A model generated the notes under the pieces. The model was not told the DNA's origin. It did not search any database and was given only the letters and a program-made list of their open reading frames with translations. A program made the translations under genes and the position numbers. A stretch of DNA of 64,000 bases from Yponomeuta sedellus (Eukaryota; Arthropoda; Insecta; Lepidoptera; Yponomeutidae), in contig OW203734.1 in assembly GCA_934045075.1 (NCBI GenBank), forward strand, positions 9,869,516 to 9,933,515, in the 5' to 3' direction. This document shows positions 10,223 to 23,500 of the stretch, one piece after another (the stretch's first letter is position 1; every line of letters starts with the position of its first letter).

Positions 10223-13200
10223 CTGGTGACAAAGTAGAAAACTTTTTTATTTACTTACGCTACATAGCTATTTTATGAAGGTTGCTCTTGTCCAGAGAGT
10301 TGTGGACAAAAGACTAAAAAACTGTTGTGATAACGCTACTGCTTAATATTTCATAATTAGTTCAGGAACTGCTAGCCATAAAATCATCTAAATGAGCGTC
10401 AGACTAAAGCAGCAGCAGTCCTGCGCTCAGTAGGATACGATAAGAATACTGTGTACTTGGTTAGGCAGGGATGAAAACTTACATTAGATCAATGAGCTAA
10501 AGAATATAGATACTCTCAGCCGTATATTTACACGATAACCATTAGAAGGGGCGAGCGAGAGCTGCCATTAGAAGTTCCAGATTGATTTGTCGCAACGAAT
10601 GCCGGCCGGCGGTGGTGACGCAAGGGCCCCTTACTGACCGCAATACACGGCTTTACTAGCATTTTGCGCACTCAACTACCGACTTCGATTGCACATAAAT
10701 CCTAATAGCCAGTTATAATGCTTGCACATGCAGGGGACAACAACCTGTTATAATGCTAATCAAATGCTGTTCTAAAGCGTAATGTCATAGGACACGGTAA
10801 CTGTGCAACAACTACAAAGTAAATTGGTGTTACAACAGACGATTAAGTAGTGTACACAAAGCATGCAAGCATTTATTTGTCTGTGAGCCTTTCAATGTAC
10901 TAACTCACGACTCTCGATTGTACAAAAGGTTTCCAACACGTCGTATTATTTGGCTTCGAGAAGGCACGATTCTTAGTAATTTGGTTGAACTCTCTCGTAA
11001 CTTATTAGATAGATACCTATGGAGGCAAATTTATCCTTGAACATTTTCGATTGAAAGCATCCAAAGTTGTCGGCTGACATGATAACTTCATAAAAGCATA
11101 TGCGCTTGTGTTAATGATTTGTAGGTAAACATCGACCGAATTTTTAATAAAAATCGCTGACTGGCGTTCGTTATTTCCACCATTAGGCTGATTCTAGAAG
11201 GGTGCTAATCAATAAGGCGGAAGGGCGAACAACCCTCGGTGCAATAGAAGGGGTTGCTGCAAGTGTCGCGTGGTCACCGGCCTTATCACAGCTCGCATAT
11301 CAAACAAAACTGCGGAAACTGCCGTGGGCACACGCACACTGTACTAGCAACCAAGAATGTTATTTACGTTTTGGTTCTTATTTCAAAGAACTATTTATTC
11401 CTGTGCGAAGTTACATTTGCACCTGAGAGTACGATGCCACATGCGTCGATATTACATTACTATTAAATGCCTTGTTTCATTTACTTAGCGCTCGTAAAAG
11501 TTTATTGAGTAGACTTGTAAGTAACGTGGCGAATATGGTCTGATGTCGTTGATCCCAGGAAGATGGCCGAGATAAATCATAAGTCCATAAGTAAGCAACA
11601 CAAACAAATATGAAAGCTCGATGCATTTGAATCGACAATGGACTAACGGTATCAGAGCCGGCGCCGACACGAATATCACATTAACGACCTCGTGATCTAC
11701 GGAGATTTATATCTGACAGTGCGCACTAAACAAACATACAGCCCCAATACGTAAGAAGAAAGCCGTGATGATAGCTCGTGCAAAGGACGTTGGTCTCAGT
11801 ACCTGCCAGCCAAAAACGAGTAGCTCGAACGTACTTCATTACAATTCATCATGGTACATTACATTTTCTCAAGACAATTTCACCGTAATTAATAAAATCG
11901 ACCCGTAGTACGCATAGCCGAGCAATGAGAGATATCTAAGAGTGGTAAACAACTTTTTATAAAAGGCGATAGAAAATTAATTGCCGATCAACTTGTATTC
12001 TATTCATTAGACCATTTTTGGACATAATATCTCACGCGTAAAGAACTCGCCGAGAGAGAAAAAATGGTTTTTACGAAGTATTAATTCTACACGAGTATAA
12101 TGACGAATGGCGTTCGTTGTTACATTCTTCAATGCATTAAAGAGTTCTAATCTATGTGGGTACTACAGGCACAAGGTGTAATCTAAATTCGTTGGTCTCG
12201 TTAATAGATGCGAGAAATTGGCGTTTTAGGTAAACAGTGTCTGATCTGTACTGGTCTTTATCAAGTTAAGACTGTTCGAATAACATTTACATAGACGACG
12301 ACTATAATCCTTTGTGAAATCTATTTTCGCGAGCGGATGTCGGTAAACAGTTGATTGGCCGGGTTCGCTGACCCGAGCCAAATGTCGAGAACAATACCTA
12401 CTAAGTAGACCGGGCCACAAGAATCATTGCCTCGCGTATCGAGTACCGATCTCTAAATTGTTTGACTAGTTACACGGCACAGCATCACAGAGGTAACGAA
12501 ACTCAGGGTGCTCTGCTTAAAGTAAGCTGTCTTAGAAGACATTCTAGAAAAACGTGTCGGTGTTTTTCTAGAATTATTAAATAATTCTAGAAAAACATCG
12601 AGAGTAAGAAAGATTTATTAACAGTTCATACCTCTTACTATACAACATCGATACTAAGATAACGCTCCGCACCTAACAAATAAAGTAGAAATAATAGAGA
12701 CAAGGTAGCAGCCGATAGTTGCGGAAGAGCGTCCGTGAACTTGGCCGCACGGTTGCAGTGCGCACTTTGCAGAAATAAACTATCAGAAGGTGCACCTTCA
12801 CCGCGGAAGGGCCACAACGACCTTTCTACGGCTCATTAAAAACATGAATAAGTCAGCGATTGCCTTGACTTTTATAATATGTATATATTTTCACAGAGTT
12901 TGCTAACTTATGTCGATACGATCGATCACTATTACTCCTCAAAGATTACAAAACGTTAACAATATTGAACATACCCATAGCATGGGGACCGCGGTTAGAT
13001 ATACCGCACGCCAACACTCTTGTAATATTAGCAGTTTATCAGCGATGGTTTCATAACGGCCGACATATCTCATGGACTCTGCGCAGTCGACGGCGCGCCT
13101 ATCTCCGATTCGAATGCTAAAGGGTACTAAAATGCTCTTTAACAAATTAAAATATATCCCTTAATCTTATTAGCAAAAAGTGGTTTATCCCTTGCACTAA

Positions 13201-16200
13201 ATTGCAGTCCAATACATTAAATAAAGGGCTCGGTACTACGAGGCCGAACGCTCACGTAATTGGTAACGATTATTAAGTGAATTTATATGCGATTAAGTTG
13301 ACATGCCGTAGCTTGAGTTAAATTCAATACAAGTCGCGGCTGAATTTTAAATTCGACATGTTTACGCGCTTGATGCGATCACTCGACATATAAGTAACAA
13401 GATAAATTGCCTCCCGGAAACACATCTGGACGTCGCCGCCGCGCCGATGCATGCCCACAGTGGCCGACGGTCTTTCTTGAACCATACTAATTTGGTTAAC
13501 ACTTAGAAACTACATGGCAAGAAATTAGACCAGAAATTGTGCTGTGCTAATAAAACGTCGCCGTCGTTGAAATCGCGTTCACTACAAACATGGACATGTA
13601 GAGACCAGAACTTGATATCGGTGCGTTTTATCGTCGTCCGATCGCCCGCCGCGCTAATAGGCGTTTCGCGCGCATTGTGTTTTCAGGTTTATTTATCTGA
13701 CTTAGTTTTTTGCGGTCACACAGCAGCAACTAGTCTAGCACCCACACAACATAGGTAGGGTTGGTAAGCGATTAAATGTGGTAAGTTACCCACGACTTTC
13801 ACGTCGATATCAGGACGTCCTACAGAGATTACAAGCTTGTCCTGGTCCAAAGTATCCTGTGATATGGTAACAGACAAGGGCATTACAAACATGAAGAAAT
13901 TTCAGACTGAGGCCATTTGTAGAAATGAAAGTAAGGCGGGGAATGAATCTACGATCTCTGGCTTGGTAGTAACATGTTAAACTTAGAGGTGTCAGTTTAC
14001 CGTCAAGTGATTCATTTCTTGAAGTGTTGTTCAAGTTGAGAGTTATGGTAAAGCTACCTATGTGACTGGCCGTGCATGAAATGAGTTTGGTTTCAGCAAA
14101 ACGCCCACGCCGATACAAGTGAAGTTTGGGTGGCACGTATGGTTGTCATCGTTTTGCTCAAAGACATACATTCCATGAACTGAGACGCCAGTCATTCAGG
14201 TTCAATTAAAGGTGACACAACCCGTCTTCGGCACAATGTCGCGGCTGCGGACACATGGACAGCCCTGAAATAGCGCCGATGTCTATCCAGTGGCGGTTGA
14301 TTGTACTCATCAAGGATTTCTGCACTCAAGGACGCCCGCGACCACGACTAGACGATCGCCGCCTCTTATTATTTCTTCTTAGCCACATGTCGTTTTTGTC
14401 CAGAGCTCATTTATATTCATGATACATACGTATCGGCGGTTATCTCTATGAATGATATAAAACAGACCGCATCTAACGAAGATCGCTTCATGGAAGCCAG
14501 ATTCCTTTCACTTATTTGCTGGGTATCTACTGATAAGGGCATAAGAGAATTAAATAAGAGAAGCTAATTAATATGTTAATAGATAAAGTTTTAATATTTG
14601 TGGTTCATCCGTCTGAATAAGTGCTGCATCTGCATACCTGGTAATTTCTTCAAATCATGACCTACGTGTCCGAAAATTATATATTTGTCACGGTTGAGTA
14701 CATTCAAAGTATGCAATACGATATACCATAGCAAGTAAATACTTTTCAGATCTACTGAACAACCTCATTCATTAGTCATACATTAACAACTAGCTAGAGT
14801 TATGTTATGATGACTGTGCTCTAGATTTTGTGAATATCTATTTTAAATCCAAATATAAGCAGTATACAGCAAGATGGAGGCCTCTTAAGTCTCACACAAA
14901 ATTTGAGTCACTGCTTTAATATAACAAAAATCGACAAAAAAATCTATTGACTACACTCGTGTATACAGCACAGGTTCATCCACCTCTCCACGTAGCCGAA
15001 TGTGCGAACTCCGAACCTCATTGTCTAATGCTACTATTATTTTTTTGTTCAGCGTCTATAAAGATCTGCTAACACAAATTGTTACGGAGCCGTCCGATCG
15101 CTGAATGTTTTATTGTAAACTATTACAATAATAAAAATACCTGACTCCATTATGATCATATCACAACACGAACAATGCAGGCATGTTTGACAAGGCATCC
15201 GTCAAGGGTATATGCAAATATAAATATCACGTCAACGGAGTGCACTGCAGTGCTGAGTGAGGCCGTCCCAAAAAAACATCCAACCGTTTCACAAGGACAA
15301 AAGGACTACCAGGCGTGTCACGAGGGGAACGTGTCCATTGCATCCTGGTATAAATAAACGTTTCTTACAATACAATTTCCTAATTACCATCAATACTGAA
15401 AAATGAGGAAATGAAACAACATGAAAACATAGGCAAATACTTAGATTATAGACTTAGGACAGATTGTTCAAAAGAAAACCTACCTCTTTCAGAGTCTAGC
15501 CAATTTAATCATCAGATGTGTAATGGAAATGGGTCCGGCGAAACCGCTGAGTAAATAAGAGTAATTTGCCTTGGTCTTGGGCAGGTCTTCCATACACAAT
15601 ACAATAAGGAAACTCACAACATTAACTTGAAAAGAGTAAGCACATTTTTTGTATTATTGTATGAACCAACAGACACGTTACAATACAAAACAGTAAGTAC
15701 ATGGAAAAGTTACAATACAAGGCCCAATTACAGGTTACCATCAAAATACTTACAAAAAACATTAAACACGACTTTACACTAGAGTAAAGGCGTGTGGAGT
15801 TATGACTAACCTGTATTAAATATCCACTTTTTTTAATCAGCGACACAACAATTACAAGATGAAGTTATTTAAATATCAAGAATCAAAAATATCTCTTACA
15901 CATGAGTTATCCACAGAAGTTATAATGAATCTAACCTCTACGATGTAAAAGTGACCACAGTTTATTGCATTCAACGGTTTACGCGAAGGCAATAATTCAT
16001 CGGAGTCTGTCTGGCATGAAAAAACTGATTTGTGATATTTAGACCCAGCAGCAACACGAGTTGATTCAGTTTTATAGCATTGTGCGTGCGTCACCTAGAT
16101 AGTAATAAATAGATGAACAACACAATTAGTTGATGAACAAACTGGCGATAACCATATAACAAATAAACGTTAATTTATTTATAATATAACAAATCATAAG

Positions 16201-17650
16201 GAAGATTAGGATTAGCTAAATAATTAAAAAAAACTCCTTATTTATTTCTTAATGCGTGGATTTAACACAACATGTGCCGAAAACTCAAGGACATTTTGGA
16301 CGAATCACTTGAATTCATGTGGGGCATGACAATGACATCATTTATGCTAAAATGTGCTTAATAATACCACGGTTTAAAATCAGATGCTAAATATGGTGTT
16401 GCTATAATATGCGACATAAATCTGTTAGCCGTAATGTAAGATATATGAAGTGCCAAGTGAGTGTGACGTGACGAGTAACCGCAAGATTAATGGAACACGG
16501 CGTGCATGAACCAAAGTTCACGACAAACTACGTGTACGTCATTGATAGTCACGAAAGCCCTCTCCTTTATAAAGATTAAGTTTCATATCCTATGGCAATC
16601 CACCTAGCGCTAAACTGAACCACGAATGAATTTTAGAAACGTCGTCATCATAGGTTGCGGAATAGAAATGTGGAAGAATAAAGAGAACCTAAAGGTATCA
16701 TAGGTATCAGGTATAGTATAATAGGTAAGTGAAGTTCAATCATTTAAGAGTGAGTAGACTTTCTGAGTGGGCGATAAGGCCCCCTGAGTTCGCAGGAGAC
16801 TACCAGGGGATTAGAAGACTCAAAGAAAATTTGAATTAAGTAGTGAACAATAAAAAAAACCGGAAGAGTCAGTATGGGTAGCGATAGTAGCAGTCGGTAG
16901 TCGGAATCAACTTCGGTGGTCGCTGTTAATAAAAAGCTTCGCTTCGGCCGTTTTACTATTGCAGCCGTTTAGATGCAGCACCATAAATGCAGTCCGCTTA
17001 TTACTAATTGCCTCAATTAGAGCAAATAAAGACTACATTACTAAACCGCTCTGTTTTCGCGTGGTCACCTTTGTAGCTTGTATTACGGCGCTTCGAAGCC
17101 GAATTCTGTTCAAAATTTGGGATGCTGATGTCACTCTTTTTTCAACACATTGTGAGCACAAGTGCGCGTTTTAATAAACCGTCAGAAAAACATGACACGT
17201 TGAAGCTGTAGGAAAAATATTTAAATTTGAAAACGAGTTGCTGTCTAGACACATCAGAGAGATCTTGAAAACATAGGACTTACATCAACTCGCCAAATCA
17301 ACGACATAATAAAAAGCGATTCGTCAATAATGCATACAAAAGGATTTTAGAATCAGTTTAGTTTCGTGCAGCAATTGGCACTGTTTTATTTAAATCCATT
17401 TTCATTTTGCAGGCTCGAGGTAAACAAACAGGGCGGGGTGGGCTAGTAAGTGCGTCGCGCGTGCGTGACTCCTGGCTCCGCAAGCACACCTCCGTAAGAC
17501 ACCCTTTCAAACAAAACGCAAGACTACTTACCGCAATAGGGAACTTGCGTCAAACAAAGATTGAAGTGGCATTGCTTTTATACCACAGCAGAGATAGAAA
17601 AAATCTAAATTTCATCAGAATCAGAATCGCGCACCGAGGGTCACGTACAT
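10223..17650. other. Start of the roughly 37.5-kb ash1 intron, no gene seen
   Basis: The stretch lacks long open frames. The many 60-110 codon frames (for example 13810-14136, 17407-17667) show no recognisable motif and no consistent splice context. It contains a cluster of three heat-shock-element dyads (12542-12592) and GC-richer patches near 13.4 kb and 10.6 kb. It is read as intronic sequence because exons with compatible phase flank it on the same strand. Confidence 0.5.
12542..12592. promoter_or_regulatory. Three TTCTAGAA dyads (heat-shock-element-like) in a palindrome
   Basis: TTCTAGAA occurs at 12542-12549, 12566-12573 and 12585-12592. The second and third form the arms of a 35-nt palindrome (about 16-bp arms, three central bases). 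TTCnnGAA is the core dyad bound by heat shock factor (established). Three in 51 bp inside an intron suggests an HSF-responsive enhancer, but function is inferred only. Confidence 0.4.
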
Positions 17651-17654
17651 TTTT

Positions 17655-18000
17655 ATACGTAGTTTAGGAATCGAGTCCCCAGTTTTTTTCTGAGCTTTTC
17701 CGAAACTTCAACCACTATTTTTAACGATTTCATAGCTCTAGCTACGAGTAGCCTATGTATTTTGCTTCCTTTGAGTGTCAAAATACGTTTTTATGCGGCA
17801 TAAACGACAGCAATTTTTTTTTTGCATTAACTTAGAATTTTGGTATATTTCACACTTAAAGGAACTATAGATCTGAGTATGGGGTTTTTGATACTTCCAC
17901 GCATTTCCTAGATAAAGGATCTTGACAGATGACGCACGGACGGCCAACAAAGTGATCCTATAAGGGTATTTTCTTTTCAGGCACGGAACCCTAAACCAAT
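17655..18000. repeat. Probable dispersed repeat fragment
   Basis: The end of this stretch reads acggccaacaaagtgatcctataaggg, then a gap, then aggcacggaaccctaa. From memory this pairing of 'gatcctataaggg' with 'cggaaccctaa' is a very common lepidopteran dispersed repeat. No terminal repeats or coding sequence can be seen. Confidence 0.35.
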
Positions 18001-18121
18001 GAGTATTTTTTGTGGGCTTTTCGGTGTCCTAATAAATACAAAATATCATAACTCTAATAATAAAAGAAAATATTAGATTTAGTTTTTTCATCGAATTCAA
18101 GTTTTATTTTATATTAGGTAC

Positions 18122-18303
18122 ACTAGCTGACCCAGCGAACTTCGTACCGCCTAACAGTCAATTCTTTTTTTTTTCTCTCCGTAAGAACCATCCTCGTACG
18201 TCAAGGAATATTCTAAGCAAAGAATTAGCGAAATCGGTTCAGCTGCTCTCGAGATTTGCGCTTACCAACACATTCAACGATTCATTTTTATATTATAGAA
18301 GAT
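18122..18303 (+). repeat. Dispersed repeat, copy 1 of 3 ('actagctgacccagcgaac')
   Basis: A roughly 180-bp unit begins actagctgacccagcgaact, passes through ctctccgtaagaaccatcct and gaaatcggttcagctgctct, and ends atattatagaagata. Copies with the same start and end lie at 20393-20568 and 36703-36893. The fixed ends, same orientation and lack of inverted repeats fit a short retroposed LINE/RTE-type tail (inference). Confidence 0.65.
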
Positions 18304-18359
18304 AAAATATTTATTTTATATTACTTTTATGTTATATTACATAAAACACGCGAAAACAG

Positions 18360-18706
18360 AAGCGCTCGTGGCCTAGCCAAACCGAGTGATTGGAATCAAT
18401 AACTTGAGTTATGCAACAACAGGCGCGGTCATGTGCAGGATCGGTGACCGTCCCGTGATTACCGCTAGTGGCATTTTTTCAGTGCTTCGCAAGGCACGTT
18501 AAGCCGTTGGTGCCGGCTGTCATGTAATGGCAGTCGTTAAGCCATGTCAGAGGCCTTATGGGCGGCTTGATAACTTCTGACAGTAAGGCTCGCCACTGTC
18601 TCACAATCCTCCACCAACCCGGACTTGGACCCGTGGTGGAATATGGCCTAACCTTCCTGCGATGCAGAAAGAGTCTCGTGCCCCAGCAGTGGGGACATAC
18701 AAGTGT
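18360..18706 (+). repeat. Retroelement 3' fragment
   Basis: A composite of a block with tcagtgcttcgcaaggcacg and taagccgttggtgccggc, followed by the LINE tail text ccgtggtggaatatggcc and gtgccccagcagtggggac. The second half matches the tails near 3480 and 48340. No reading frame is maintained. The order suggests one 5'-truncated LINE insertion. Confidence 0.5.
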
Positions 18707-18909
18707 TTATATCGAAAACATTAAGTAATAAATGGAATATTTATAAACGCTCCATACATTAAATGAGATACGTTTAACTCGTGAGGTCATAGCTTGAGTG
18801 CGATTTGTATGGAGCGTTTTTGTACCATATGACCACATGACTTCGGCAAGTAGCATCGTGAGAAGTATTAGTAATACAGAAAACATAACCACGTTTATTT
18901 AAATTTTAA

Positions 18910-20358
18910 CCCATATAGACTTAGCGTACCGTATGTGGTACAAGAACTTTGTAAAATTATTTTGTCTTACCCACAAATCAATTTATGTTTTGTTCATTTG
19001 TGAGAATAGCATCATAGTGTTATTTATACGTTAGTTTAGTTGTGTTTCAAAGACGTTTTTGGCGAGTGATTTTGAGTTTTCATTGATATTTCGTGGAAGA
19101 AACTGAAAAAATATTGTACCATATCTTCGAAGAGGTAAGTATCACATTATTTGTAATGTAATATATTATTTGTCGGTGCCATTATGAACAATAGGGTTCA
19201 AATATATGTTGTGATTAAAATAATTTACATAAACATTATTTTTCTAAGTAATACTTAGTCCTCAATTACGTGTACCGTATACGGTACAGTAGGTCTAAGT
19301 AGAAGCCAAATGTGACAAAAATGTTGCCGTTGTTTTTTTTGTCTAAATCTTGTTTTGTTGTTTTAGACCATTGACTTTTCATGATGTTGCTACACTCTTC
19401 GTGGAAGATGATAACAACAGCAGCCAAGGGCAAGATCTTGATATTTTTTACAACCGCCTGACACTGCCAACGATGAATAGACTGACGAAGACTCCGGTGA
19501 TGAATATACCGTCAACATAAATAACTTGCCTCGGAGTTTTCTTCGAGCCCCAGCAGAGTTTACGGCTTCTGCCTATTCAGACAAGAATGAACACCAGGAT
19601 GCTCACGACTCCCAACTACCGTTTCAAAAACGTGCTATGAAGATAATTGGAGAAAACAAGACATGATAAAGTGGTTTCTTTAGGCTGTCACTAAAGAAAC
19701 CACTTCATCATGTTCCACTTGACAGAACTCCTATGGAATGATTTTCTTTCTTCTCTCCTGAAGATGTTTTTGAGTTGCTTACGACGGAAACTAATAGATA
19801 TTTAGACCGAAACTTCTTCCAGCTGATGTCAAAATGGTATCCCAAGCCTACCTTATCCAACTATACAACAAGAACATGGGTAGTATTGACGTATCTGACC
19901 AGAACTTATCATCATTGCGAATCAGTATAACAGGAAAAAAGTGGTACATGCCATTGATTCTCCATTGCATTGACATTTCGGTACAAAAGTATTGTTTACT
20001 GTATAGACATAATGGTGAAACCATGGACTTACTAAATTTTCGACGTCGTAATGCGAATACTATTATTGACTGTAATAAACAACGTGAAAAGCCAGGACTT
20101 CGTCGGCCTTCTTCCATAACTTACAATGATTTCATGAAAAGTTTCATACTAAAAAATAAATAAGTCTTACTATAAAAAATCTATGGGTTTTTGCTTACGT
20201 ATAGTCCTACCGTACCCTATATGGTACGGCCCCCCTGAGCCCCCCTATTCATGGAATATTTATTTAAATATTTTTTTCAGTATTTTTGGGCTCTAATTAT
20301 TTAGTTTTCATTCAGTAAACTAATTTTTGTCTCAAAAATAGTTATCGGTCTATATGGG
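18910..20358 (+). mobile_element. piggyBac-like element, decayed
   Basis: The element is bounded by TTAA on both sides (18906-18909 and 20359-20362), the piggyBac target site. Its ends are inverted repeats CCCATATAGAC and GTCTATATGGG. Inside lies the C-terminal part of a piggyBac transposase (19834-20163). At 1449 bp it is shorter than the usual 2-3 kb, and the upstream coding region is broken by stops and a fold-back at 19661-19713. Three related 16-bp palindromes of form GTACCnTAtnnGGTAC sit near 18926, 19270 and 20210, two of them close to the termini. Confidence 0.85.
19834..20163 (+). pseudogene. piggyBac transposase, C-terminal fragment
   Basis: The open frame carries YNKNMGSIDVSDQN followed by GKKWYMPLILHCIDISVQ. 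It corresponds to the piggyBac-family block N-x-x-M-G-G-V-D-x-x-D-Q, which contains the third catalytic aspartate (retained here), and to the following W-Y/P-L/D helix. About 110 residues remain of the 500-600 expected, and no cysteine-rich C-terminal finger is seen. The region 19380-19830 gives only broken translation. Cut-and-paste activity is therefore not expected from this copy. Confidence 0.75.
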
Positions 20359-20392
20359 TTAACATGGTCTCTCCGATTATTTAAATTAAAAT

Positions 20393-20568
20393 ACTAGCTG
20401 ACCCAGCGAACTTCGTCAGTCGATTCTTTATTTTTTTTTATTTTTCTCTCCGTAAGATCCATCCTCGTACTTCAAGGAATATTCAAAAAAAGAATTAGCG
20501 AAATCGGTTCAGCTGCTCTCGAGATTTGCGCTTACCAACACATTCAGCGATAAATTTTTAATATAGAT
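20393..20568 (+). repeat. Dispersed repeat, copy 2 of 3
   Basis: It has the same start (actagctgacccagcgaact) and body as the unit at 18122, with the internal ccgcctaa segment deleted and a longer T-run. It sits just outside the right end of the piggyBac-like element, while copy 1 sits about 0.6 kb outside the left end. Confidence 0.65.
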
Positions 20569-23500
20569 TTTTGTGCAGTCATTAAGAATATCGATAAATA
20601 CTTTTCATGTAAGTAACCAGAATTCCGATAACTTTTGATGACTTACCGGTTCCCAGCAAAATCTCCAATGAGATTTAATCATCATTCATTAGAGGTTACC
20701 AATGTAACTTAATCAAAGCACGCGTTTACTGTCAAGCTTAAACTGAATAGGCCAACTAAAGAATGACGTTAAACTCCGTTAAAGTTAAGCACAATACAGT
20801 TACATTGTTAAGTCTGGCGCAATCAATCGCAAACCAAATGCCATTATCCAGCTACTATGAAACCGTTCAACTTGTTGTCGGCGATGGGGCACAATAGCGA
20901 TATTTACGAGGAGCCATAACGACTCGCTATAAAATTCGACGACTTTGGTGACGCCTCACTGTTGCTGTATAGCCTCAGGTCAAGGATATTACAGACGATT
21001 ACAGCGCATAGATGCAGGACAAACCCGTTGTTTGAGACATCACTTCCGCGAGTATACGAGCCAAGATTAGTCATTTTCTAAACGGAGGGTTGTCGTTCCA
21101 GGCAACCGAATGCAGTACATGTCTGAGAGCCCAGTAATGTAGTAGGCGCCGCCGCACTGACCGTGACTCAATATTAGGTGCCATTACCATACCAGCGATC
21201 GCTATCTACCGATCCCAACGTTACTTAATTAAGCCTTATACTTTGGGGCGCGAACCGAAGGGAAAAATTACTGGTAATAACACACTAACAATTTAATATA
21301 TTCACGCTTAAATTATTTAGCTCGAAGTCTGTTTGGTGTGCTTCTAATGCCCTATCGAAGTCCGAACAAAACATTTGCCTGACATAAATTAGAGTCGTAA
21401 ATCAATAAACAATGTCCAATTTAATGTTTCGTGTGCAATAAAGTATAATAATAATACCATGTATAAATAGTATTTTATCAGCAAGGAAGATCACCTTAAA
21501 CAATGAGAATATATTCTCGACTATACATAACATCTTGCGGGCCTCAGAAAAGGTGTGTTAAAGACCCAATGTTCATTATCAGAGCAATAAAACTGTACGT
21601 AGGCGAAGTTAATTCTCATTTATGTTAATAGCAATCCTATTAAATAGAGACTAATAAAATAACAGAATTGTGATAGGTTCTAGGAGAAACACTCGGTAGA
21701 CTATTTTCTTAAAACCTTCCTATAATTTAATACCAATTTTATTGCAGTACTACCAGAGTTCTGCAATAAATGAACCATTCAGTAAATAAACAGGAAGAAG
21801 ATCAAGAATCATAGTACGCAAATGATTTTCTCAGTCCTTTTACGGCAAACTGTGTGGTACTTACTTTTGCATAATCTTTACGAACCTTTACATTCCAGCA
21901 GTCAGATTTAGATGCTCCGATTCCACCCATATTTCAGAAGAGCGAAGTCACATTGATCTCATTGCATTGCAGTAACGATATAATTGCATTGCAGGAACAC
22001 AACATACTACATATTGTTAAAGAGCCGTATCTGAGGGAAACACGGCAACGGTTAGTAATCCTATCACGAAGTGGAGTACCATATATCCGCAGCCATACCG
22101 CCATTAATATCGGCTTAACATTTACGCTGGAATTCTCTCTCTAGAAAATCTCCCGGGTTCCCGCGAGGTTCAGATCGTGACTGCGCGTCGCGTCGGCGCA
22201 ATTTGCTTACCCATACACTGGCGGTGCTCGCCGCTCTAATCATGTGTAAAATATTGCCGTGCCTCGTCACCGCGACGCGGAATCAGCACTCCTCGTCAAA
22301 AGTTGCGGGGAAATGCAAGATTAATTGACTCCGATAGGACCAGCACGATTGCGGTCAACGACACTGCGACATAGCTGCAACACGTGAATGTCAGAGATGA
22401 TCACGATTTGCAATTACAATCCTCCTATAGACGCTGTACAAACTTTACGCAGCTAGACTTCCATTACAGAACTAAAAGCTTTTACAATCTGCTCACAACC
22501 GGCGTATTAATACAATTGATTTCTTTACGAAGCACTGCGCCACAATAGCAGCAAACATTAAATGGGCGGAAATAATGGCCCAACAATTCCCATAAGAGCG
22601 TAGCGTAGAAAATCGGCGAGATCAAGTTCAGCGCGTGACCTTAAGTCGCGCGAGTAACGAGACGGGTGCGAGTATGAAAGCTGCGGCCCGAGGAACCATT
22701 AGAACAATAGTAGCGCGCAGAAGCGTGCGATCATAAACTTACACCTAGCAGCTTGTAATCCGCGCGCACCCGAAGCCTTACCAGTGCCGACCTGCCTTAA
22801 CCGAACACTTCATGGCCGTTACCCCATAGCGACCAGAGCTAAACTTTGCGCTTTTGTCGAGCTTTAGCACCACTAACAACTTTTTTTTTGTTGAAATCAA
22901 CAAAAGCTCTACATTGGTTTCTCAGAAACTTAGAAAACTCGACGATATTGTTTTGAAACTGCTTTACAGGAATTTAAGTAAATGTGAGCTGCCCTGTTCC
23001 TTGTTGGGTGTCATTAATATCCACCTCGTTTTCTGTTGAGACATTTTTAATAAAGACATCCCTATCCGGGCGCTTTGTTCCGTCCGACGAGGTGTGTAAA
23101 GAGGGAGGCGCATTTGTTGAAGGCATTCCCACGCATGCGATCGTTGTTGTAGGGTAGGTAGAACCCGGACGGCGGATCGGCGGATGAGACGGACGGACGC
23201 GACGGCGGCGTGGGGCGTGGCGGTTCCGATCACCGAGCACACTAATTGAGCAGAAGCGATGCGCGAGACCAAGGACGCATCGCCCCATGACTCCACGACA
23301 CACTACTCTCGATATATCGCTTGCACTCACGTGGACATCCCCAGGCGAAATATTACGGGCCACTTTGTGACTCTACCAAGTGGGCGGAACGAACCTCTTA
23401 ATCGCGGAATGATTGTACGAATAATTTATTCAATGTCCTCGTTGAGATGACACAAATGTCTATGTACTTACTGATGTCAATGATGCAAATGATTATCTAG

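Noticed and set aside
22974..23363. 129-codon minus-strand frame in a GC-richer patch
   Set aside because: Arg/Pro-rich with no domain, no splice partners recognised and competing frames of similar length. Kept only as a note in the region entry.
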